Shown here piece after piece: positions 58,621 to 64,000 of a stretch of 64,000 nucleotides of DNA. A program made the position numbers and the translations under genes. Each line of letters opens with the position of its first letter. Positions within the stretch are counted from its first letter, which is position 1. The notes below the pieces were generated by a model, which searched no databases, was not told the origin of the DNA, and saw nothing but the letters and a program-made list of their open reading frames with translations. Origin of the DNA: RUG11894 sp964344335 (lineage in GTDB: Bacteria > Bacillota > Clostridia > Peptostreptococcales > Anaerovoracaceae); NCBI GenBank assembly GCA_964344335.1, contig CAYFMW010000002.1, forward strand, positions 27,526 through 91,525, in the 5' to 3' direction.

Positions 58621-59382
58621 TTAATAGTCCTGCTTGGTCCAGATTTTTCTTTCGCCCTCTAAGCCGCCCCGAAGTCTGTATAGCTCGTCCTGAATCTTCT
58701 GCTGCACCAAGGCGGCGAATTCGTAAGTGTTCATATCGGGGTAGTCGGCGGTTTCTATCGCCGGAAGGATGCTCAACTTAACCTTCGCCTCCCTGAAGCG
58801 TCCGTTTGCCTCGAAAACATTGTAACTTTCATCTATTACGAAAGGTACCACGGGGACTTTCGCCTTTATGGCGCAGCGGAGGGCTCCGGGTTTGAAAGGC
58901 AGCATCTGGGGTCCGCGGCTCCTCGTGCCTTCCGGGAATATCACCACGGATTTGCCGTTTTCCAGCAACGCCTGCGCCTTCTGAATGGATTTGAGAGTCT
59001 CTCTGGGATTACCTCTGTCCATGAATATGCAGTCGAAGCAGTGCATCCAGGTATTTGCTACGGGAATCTTTTCGACTTCTTTCTTCGCTACGATGCTCTT
59101 CAAAGGACCGAGCTCCGAAAGTATGAGGATTGTGTCGACGATACCCTGATGATTGCCGACCCACAGGGCCGGTCGGGTTATGATATTCTCTTCCCCGAAT
59201 CTTTCGAGGCGAACGCCGGCCAGGCGCAGCATAGGTCTCGCCCAGATGTCTACGACCGTCTGCGGTCCTTGAAATTTTTGGCGCAGGCCTATCTTTTGGC
59301 TGAACTTCCAATAGAGCACTATGGGAATATTCACGATCATCAGGTAGCCTACATAAAGCAGGATAGCTATGGTTCTCAACAT
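58621..59382 (-). CDS. plsC: 1-acyl-sn-glycerol-3-phosphate acyltransferase
   Basis: Membrane enzyme adding the second acyl chain in phosphatidic acid synthesis. The acyltransferase motif I is VGNHQGIVDTILIL (HxxxxD form, near residues 76-89). Motif III is VVIFPEGTRSRGPQML near residue 147, followed by VPVVPFVIDES. A hydrophobic N-terminal segment (about residues 4-25) anchors it. The 253 residues match the family. The ATG (59382, minus) has GAGAGG upstream. It is divergent from typA and upstream of dcyD on the same strand. Confidence 0.92.
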   Translation of the reverse strand: MLRTIAILLYVGYLMIVNIPIVLYWKFSQKIGLRQKFQGPQTVVDIWARPMLRLAGVRLERFGEENIITRPALWVGNHQGIVDTILILSELGPLKSIVAKKEVEKIPVANTWMHCFDCIFMDRGNPRETLKSIQKAQALLENGKSVVIFPEGTRSRGPQMLPFKPGALRCAIKAKVPVVPFVIDESYNVFEANGRFREAKVKLSILPAIETADYPDMNTYEFAALVQQKIQDELYRLRGGLEGERKIWTKQDY

Positions 59383-59466
59383 AAATGTAACCTCTCAATG
59401 CAATGATTTTAACATAAAAGCAATCGGCTGTGATAAAATATAACGGTTGATTGGAGAATATTGAAG

Positions 59467-61359
59467 ATGGACAAGAAGAAAATCATAAACATAGCGGTTA
59501 TAGCACATGTGGATGCGGGAAAATCGACGCTCGTCGATGCTTTTCTGGCTCAAAGCGGGGTTTTCAGGGAGAACGAGGAGATGCTCGCGCAGACCATGGA
59601 TTCCGACGATATAGAGCGGGAGAGGGGCATAACAATATACGCAAAGAACTGTTCGGTGATGCACGACGGCTACAAGATTAATATAGTCGATACTCCGGGC
59701 CACGCGGACTTTTCGTCCGAGGTGGAGAGGATAATAAAGACGGTAGATACCGTAATACTCCTGGTGGATTCTGCGGAGGGGCCGATGCCGCAGACCCGAT
59801 TCGTACTGCAAAAATCCCTGGAGCAAAACCTCAATCCCATACTGCTCATAAACAAGATAGACAGAAAGGATGCCCGAATAAAGGAAGTCGTAGACGAGGT
59901 TTACGAACTCTTTATGGATCTTGAGGCGAGTGACGAGCAGCTCGACTTTCCGATACTTTACGGGATTGCTCGTCAGGGCATAGTCGTCGAAGATCCCGCG
60001 GAGGCCGCGGGGGTTACCGTCGAGAGCGGCGACGGCGGCAAGGCAAGAAAGAGAGCGGCGGGTCAGGACGGACTGAGCATCGCGCCGCTTTTTGAGGCGA
60101 TAATAAGGCAGGTGGGCGGTTACGAGGACAGGGACGATGAGCCCCTGCAGCTTCAGATTTCCACACTTGCATACGACGATTACATAGGCAGGCTCGGCAT
60201 AGGCAGGATCAGCGCAGGGCGGGTAAGACCGGGCATGCAGCTGGAGCTGTGCAAGCCGGACGGAGAGCACAGGAGCGTCAAGGTCGGTCAGGTGTTTACT
60301 TACCGGGGACTTTCCAGGGTCGCAAAGGACGAGGCGGGGAGCGGCGATATATGTGTAATATCCGGCATTCCCGAGATTACTATAGGCGACACGCTCTGCG
60401 AACCGGACTGCATAAGGCCGATGTCGCACATAGAAATCGAGAAGCCGACGCTCTCCATGAACTTCATGGTCAATGCATCGCCCTTTGCGGGCCGCGAGGG
60501 AATTTATCTTACGAGCAGGCATATAAGAGAGAGGCTTAGAAAGGAGCTCGAGGTAAATGTGGGGCTTCGGGTCGAGGAAACGGACAGCACCGACTGCTTT
60601 AAAGTCTCCGGGCGAGGCGAGCTGCACCTCTCCATACTCATAGAGAATATGCGAAGGGAGGGCTACGAGCTCGCGGTCTCAAAGCCTGAAGTTATATTCT
60701 CGCGCGGGCCCGGCGGGCGGCTTCAGGAGCCCGTGGAGGAGGTTGTAATAGAGCTTCCCGACGAGTACAGCGGCGGCGTTATATCGGACCTCAGCATAAG
60801 AAAAGGGACAATGCTGTCCATGAGCGGCAGAAACGGAAGGAGTCGGCTCATATACTCCGTGCCGACGAGGGGCTTGCTCGGATATCGCAGCCGCTTTATC
60901 AACAGGACCCGCGGAGAGGGTACAATGGTTCAGAGGTTTTTAGCTTACGAAGATTATAAAGGCGAGGTCCCTCAGAGGGTCGAGGGTGCGGTCATCGCCA
61001 TGGAGAAGGGAGTTTCCACACCCTATGCCCTCGACAGCATTCAGGAGCGCACTCAGCTCTTTATCGGCCCGGGAACCGAGGTCTACGAGGGGATGATAAT
61101 AGGCCAAAACAGTCGCAATGAGGACATGATCGTTAACCCCTGCAGGGCCAAGAGGGCCACGAATATGAGGGCTGCAGGCTCAGACGATGCGGTGAGGCTC
61201 TCCCCGTACAGGGAGTTTACGCTCGAGGAGGCCCTTGAGTGGATCAACGAGGACGAACTCGTGGAGGTTACCCCGTCGGATATAAGGCTGCGCAAGAAGA
61301 TTCTCGGAGAATTGGAGCGCAGACGCTCCGGGCGAAACATGGACAAGGGGACTCAATAG
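59467..61359 (+). CDS. typA: ribosome-associated GTPase TypA/BipA
   Basis: Translational GTPase that binds ribosomes and supports 50S assembly and stress growth. The G motifs are AHVDAGKSTLVDAFL (G1, near residue 13), ERGITIYAKN (G2), IVDTPGHADFSSEVERI (G3, near residue 78) and INKIDRKDARI (G4, near residue 133). The C-terminal LPDEYSGGVISDLSIRKG and TRGEGTMVQRF marks distinguish it from LepA and EF-G. The chain from ATG 59467 is 630 residues, slightly longer than usual because of a low-complexity insert near residue 185 (SGDGGKARKRAAGQDG). A TTG at 59461 is an alternative start; GGAG lies at 59453. Confidence 0.95.
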   Translation: MDKKKIINIAVIAHVDAGKSTLVDAFLAQSGVFRENEEMLAQTMDSDDIERERGITIYAKNCSVMHDGYKINIVDTPGHADFSSEVERIIKTVDTVILLVDSAEGPMPQTRFVLQKSLEQNLNPILLINKIDRKDARIKEVVDEVYELFMDLEASDEQLDFPILYGIARQGIVVEDPAEAAGVTVESGDGGKARKRAAGQDGLSIAPLFEAIIRQVGGYEDRDDEPLQLQISTLAYDDYIGRLGIGRISAGRVRPGMQLELCKPDGEHRSVKVGQVFTYRGLSRVAKDEAGSGDICVISGIPEITIGDTLCEPDCIRPMSHIEIEKPTLSMNFMVNASPFAGREGIYLTSRHIRERLRKELEVNVGLRVEETDSTDCFKVSGRGELHLSILIENMRREGYELAVSKPEVIFSRGPGGRLQEPVEEVVIELPDEYSGGVISDLSIRKGTMLSMSGRNGRSRLIYSVPTRGLLGYRSRFINRTRGEGTMVQRFLAYEDYKGEVPQRVEGAVIAMEKGVSTPYALDSIQERTQLFIGPGTEVYEGMIIGQNSRNEDMIVNPCRAKRATNMRAAGSDDAVRLSPYREFTLEEALEWINEDELVEVTPSDIRLRKKILGELERRRSGRNMDKGTQ

Positions 61360-61440
61360 ACTGTATAATCGAGGCGGAACCGCAATTGCGCGGACCGCCT
61401 TTTGTAAAAGGGAAATAGAGATGTTAAAAGGGAGATTGTT

Positions 61441-62856
61441 ATGAGGAAGACAAAAATAGTATGCACGATAGGACCGGCATGCGAGGATGAGGGGACCATA
61501 AGGCGGATGTGCCTTGCGGGGATGGATGTTGCGAGGCTCAACTTTTCCCACGGAAATCACGAGGAACACCTCGCAAGAATCAATACCATAAAGAAGGTGA
61601 GGAACGAGCTCGGGCTTCCTATAGCGATTATGCTCGACACGAAGGGGCCGGAGTACAGGATAGGCACTTTCAGGGACGGGCCCGTCGAACTCAGGGAGGG
61701 GGAACTCTTTACATTGACGACCGATAAAGTTGAAGGTGATGTAAAGCGTGTATCCGTAAGCGACGAAATGCTTCTTAGAGAACTTTTTCCCGGCGATACG
61801 GTGCTGCTCAGCGACGGCATGCTTGCGCTGCGGGTAAAGGAAATCGAGGGCAGCGAGATAATATGCAGGGTCGAAAACGGCGGTGAGCTCAGCGACCGCA
61901 AGAGCATGAGCTTCCCGGGCAAGGTCTTCAGCAAGCCCTACATGTCCGAGCAGGACAGGCTCGACATTATCTTCGGTATAGAAAACGATGTGGATTTTAT
62001 AGCTTGCTCCTTCGTTTCGCGGCGCGAGGATCTGGAGGATGTTCAGGCCGTTCTCGATGCAAATGGCGGCGAGGGAATAGAGCTGATAGCAAAGATAGAG
62101 AATCAATCGGGAATAGACAATATAGACGAAATTTGCGAAGCCTGCGACGGCATGATGGTCGCGCGGGGAGACTTGGGTATGGAAATCGCCTTCGAAAAGC
62201 TTCCCGGTATCCAGAAGCTGCTGATACGAAAGAGCAGGCTGCTCGGAAAGCGCGTTATAATTGCTACCGAGATGCTGGAATCCATGAGGACGAACCCAAG
62301 GCCCACGCGGGCGGAGATATCGGATGTTGCAAATGCCGTATACGACGGAACCAGCGCGATAATGCTCTCCGGAGAAACCGCCGCGGGCAAGTATCCCGTC
62401 GAGTCCGTCGCCACCATGGAGAAAATCGCCGTCACCACCGAACAGAATATCCGCTATGCGCAGCGCTTCCTTAACGCGAGCTTCGAGATAGAGAGCACTG
62501 CGGACGCGATCTCCCATGCGAGCTGCGGTATGGCGATAGATATAGGTGCGAGCGCGATTGTCGTCTGCACGATTTCGGGGAGGACGGCCAATATGGTCTC
62601 TCGCTTCAGACCGCCGGTCGGCATAATAGGCTTCACAAGCGAGGAGAAGACCTGGAGGAAGCTGGCGCTGTCCTGGGGGGTTACGCCGGTGCTGTCCAGG
62701 CTGTATTGCTCAAGCGAGGTGCTATTCTACGAGGCGGCGCGGGCTGCGAAGGAGAATTTCGAGCTGGCAGAGGGGGAAAAGGTAGTCATTACGGGCGGCA
62801 CCATAGCCGCCAGCCCGGGAAATACGAATATCATAAAGATAGAGACGATTCTATGA
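61441..62856 (+). CDS. pyk: pyruvate kinase
   Basis: Last glycolytic step, making pyruvate and ATP from phosphoenolpyruvate and ADP. It begins KTKIVCTIGPACEDEGTI and has ARLNFSHGNHEEH near residue 31, MLDTKGPEYRIG near residue 63, the catalytic-lysine region ELIAKIENQSGIDNIDEI near residue 213 and VARGDLGMEI near residue 240. EMLESMRTNPRPTRAEISDV follows near residue 280. At 471 residues it is a standard length without the extra C-terminal domain of Bacillus enzymes. The family's usual TKGPEIR reads TKGPEYR here. AGGGAGA lies upstream of the ATG. The stop overlaps the next start (ATGA). Confidence 0.96.
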   Translation: MRKTKIVCTIGPACEDEGTIRRMCLAGMDVARLNFSHGNHEEHLARINTIKKVRNELGLPIAIMLDTKGPEYRIGTFRDGPVELREGELFTLTTDKVEGDVKRVSVSDEMLLRELFPGDTVLLSDGMLALRVKEIEGSEIICRVENGGELSDRKSMSFPGKVFSKPYMSEQDRLDIIFGIENDVDFIACSFVSRREDLEDVQAVLDANGGEGIELIAKIENQSGIDNIDEICEACDGMMVARGDLGMEIAFEKLPGIQKLLIRKSRLLGKRVIIATEMLESMRTNPRPTRAEISDVANAVYDGTSAIMLSGETAAGKYPVESVATMEKIAVTTEQNIRYAQRFLNASFEIESTADAISHASCGMAIDIGASAIVVCTISGRTANMVSRFRPPVGIIGFTSEEKTWRKLALSWGVTPVLSRLYCSSEVLFYEAARAAKENFELAEGEKVVITGGTIAASPGNTNIIKIETIL

Positions 62857-64000
62857 TAAGAGAAACTGTTGAAATTACAGATTTGAGCTTCGACGGCAGG
62901 GGAATAGGCAGGTGCGCGGACGGAAGGGTAGTTTTCGCTCCGAGAACCTTGCCCGGCGATCTTGCGGAGCTTAGAATTTCCGGTGAGGGAAGGAGCCTCA
63001 CGGGCAGATTGCTGGAGCTGAAGCAAGCTTCCGAGCACAGAATCGAACCCGATTGCCCGTATTTCGGACGCTGCGGGGGTTGTTCTCTGCGCAATTTCGC
63101 CTACGAAGCCCAGCTTGCCTGGAAACGCGACTTCGTTTACAACGCTCTGGTTCGCATCGGCGGGCTGCAGGATCCTGCTGTTCGTCCCGCTCGCGGGATG
63201 AATCACCCCTATCGCTATCGCAACAAGGCGGTCTTTGCCGTCGATGAGGGCGTGCCCGGATTCTTCGCTTCGGGCACACGGGAACTCGTTCCCATCGACG
63301 GCTGCCTTTTGCTTAAGCAGGAAATCTGCGATGCGTTCGAGCAGGAGAGGGCGAGCCTTTCGAAGAATTGTACGAAGCTCACTTTTAGGAGCTCGCATTT
63401 CGGAGAAGTGATGACTGTAAAGGAATATTCGAACGGGAATATCACTTCGGACAGAAGGATGCTCGAGGATATTATCGAGACGGAGCTGTCGAGCTTAAAG
63501 CTTGAAGTGGGACCCCAAAGCTTCTATCAGGTGAATCCGCAGCAGGCCGGCGTGCTTTATAGTATAGTGCAGGAGTACGCGGATCCGCAGCCTTCGGATA
63601 CTCTTCTCGACCTCTACTGCGGGGCGGGTGTCATCGGCCTCTCCATGGCCGGACGCTGCGGGCGCGTAATAGGCGTTGAGTCGTTTAAGCCTGCGATAAT
63701 CGAAGCCAACCGCAATGCCGCAATAAACGGCATAGTCAATGCGATATTCGTTCCAGGCAGGGCGGAGAAGGTGGTCGAGGAAAAATTAGACGGAGTTAAG
63801 GCGCAGATCGCGGTCTTGGACCCTCCCAGGGCAGGCTGCAAGGCGGAGCTTTTGGATGCGCTGCTGCGCATCGCTCCGGATCGCATAGTTTATGTTTCCT
63901 GCAATCCTGCTACTCTCGCCCGGGATGTAAAAATACTGACGGGATCGGGGTATAAATTCATCGAAAGCTCGGTCGTGGATATGTTCCCCTTCACCACGCA
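62853..64000 (+). CDS. TrmA/RlmD-family RNA (uracil-5-)-methyltransferase, 3' end beyond window
   Basis: S-adenosylmethionine-dependent enzyme methylating uracil C5 in rRNA or tRNA, here most like the Firmicutes RlmCD type. The frame is open from ATG 62853, overlapping the pyk stop, to the window edge (382 codons). An N-terminal TRAM-like domain (about residues 1-58) is followed by an iron-sulfur site CPYFGRCGGC near residue 68. The methyltransferase core shows GPQSFYQVNPQQAGVLYSIV, LLDLYCGAGVIGLSMAG, LDPPRAGCKAELLDAL and the nucleophile-flanking VYVSCNPATLARDV. Only the last 10-20 residues should be missing. Whether it acts on rRNA or tRNA cannot be told from sequence. Confidence 0.92.
   Translation, partial: MIRETVEITDLSFDGRGIGRCADGRVVFAPRTLPGDLAELRISGEGRSLTGRLLELKQASEHRIEPDCPYFGRCGGCSLRNFAYEAQLAWKRDFVYNALVRIGGLQDPAVRPARGMNHPYRYRNKAVFAVDEGVPGFFASGTRELVPIDGCLLLKQEICDAFEQERASLSKNCTKLTFRSSHFGEVMTVKEYSNGNITSDRRMLEDIIETELSSLKLEVGPQSFYQVNPQQAGVLYSIVQEYADPQPSDTLLDLYCGAGVIGLSMAGRCGRVIGVESFKPAIIEANRNAAINGIVNAIFVPGRAEKVVEEKLDGVKAQIAVLDPPRAGCKAELLDALLRIAPDRIVYVSCNPATLARDVKILTGSGYKFIESSVVDMFPFTT

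Noticed and set aside
61180..62517. 445-codon open frame on the minus strand
   Set aside because: Runs antisense across typA and pyk, both certain genes.
1..64000. CRISPR arrays, prophage, insertion sequences or defence islands
   Set aside because: I saw no regularly spaced repeats, transposases, integrases, phage structural genes or known defence genes on either strand.

Overview
The window looks like a scaffold from a Gram-positive anaerobe of the Bacillota, probably class Clostridia. The evidence is gene content: a class III (Firmicutes-type) fructose-1,6-bisphosphatase, the pcrA-ligA pair, the dnaX-ybaB-recR block behind a small SRP RNA, a DacF-type carboxypeptidase, a bactofilin, formate-tetrahydrofolate ligase and anaerobe-style histidine fermentation genes. 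Strong AGGAGG ribosome sites and abundant ATA and AGG codons fit this. Two runs of exactly 100 N (20160-20259 and 54056-54155) mark scaffold joins, so this is probably a draft or metagenome-derived genome. I did not assign a genus.

Layout. 0.3-9.2 kb: one-carbon and folate genes (fhs, folC), a two-domain nucleoside kinase, then pcrA and ligA. 9.3-13.6 kb: SRP RNA, dnaX, ybaB, recR, a class A beta-lactamase-fold hydrolase and lgt. 13.6-19.6 kb: a small DUF948-like membrane protein, murA facing aroA, fbp, and a secreted DUF2927-like protein. 19.9-22.9 kb: a broken phosphonate-type binding protein, tRNA-Arg, a VanY-type lipoprotein, tRNA-Gly, tRNA-Pro and a diguanylate cyclase. 23.0-24.8 kb: two tandem ZIP metal transporters, the second under a perfect palindromic operator. 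24.9-28.8 kb: two gene remnants at a deletion scar, a YihY membrane protein, an M3 oligoendopeptidase and a membrane protein. 28.9-37.4 kb: an oppABCDF peptide importer, a small membrane protein and an Mrp-type ATPase. 37.7-39.2 kb: a wrecked branched-chain amino acid (liv) transporter locus. 39.4-46.3 kb: a TetR regulator and a complete histidine-degradation operon (hutH-hutU-ftcD-hutI-fchA). 46.6-47.1 kb: a broken secreted lamin-tail protein. 47.3-54.3 kb: tRNA-Gly, a beta-CASP hydrolase, udk, rdgB, dacF, uvrC and a DUF1292 protein. 54.4-64 kb: a TIM-barrel protein, a lipoprotein trigger-factor homologue, tRNA-Leu, a bactofilin, dcyD, plsC, typA, pyk and the start of a TrmA/RlmD methyltransferase.

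How it fits together. Opp imports peptides and the M3 peptidase can cut them. Histidine is taken to glutamate by HutH, HutU, HutI and FtcD. The formimino carbon then goes to tetrahydrofolate, is cyclised by FchA, and can be recovered as formate plus ATP by the reversible Fhs at the other end of the window. This suggests amino-acid fermentation.

The most striking pattern is a set of genes that keep their ends but have lost their middles: livH, livM/livG, livF fused to a hydrolase tail, a divergent pair at 25.2 kb, a lamin-tail/SLH protein at 46.7 kb, and the phosphonate-type binding protein at 20 kb. Either serial deletion or assembly collapse could cause this, and read mapping would separate the two. 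I found no CRISPR array, prophage, insertion sequence or clearly novel defence system.
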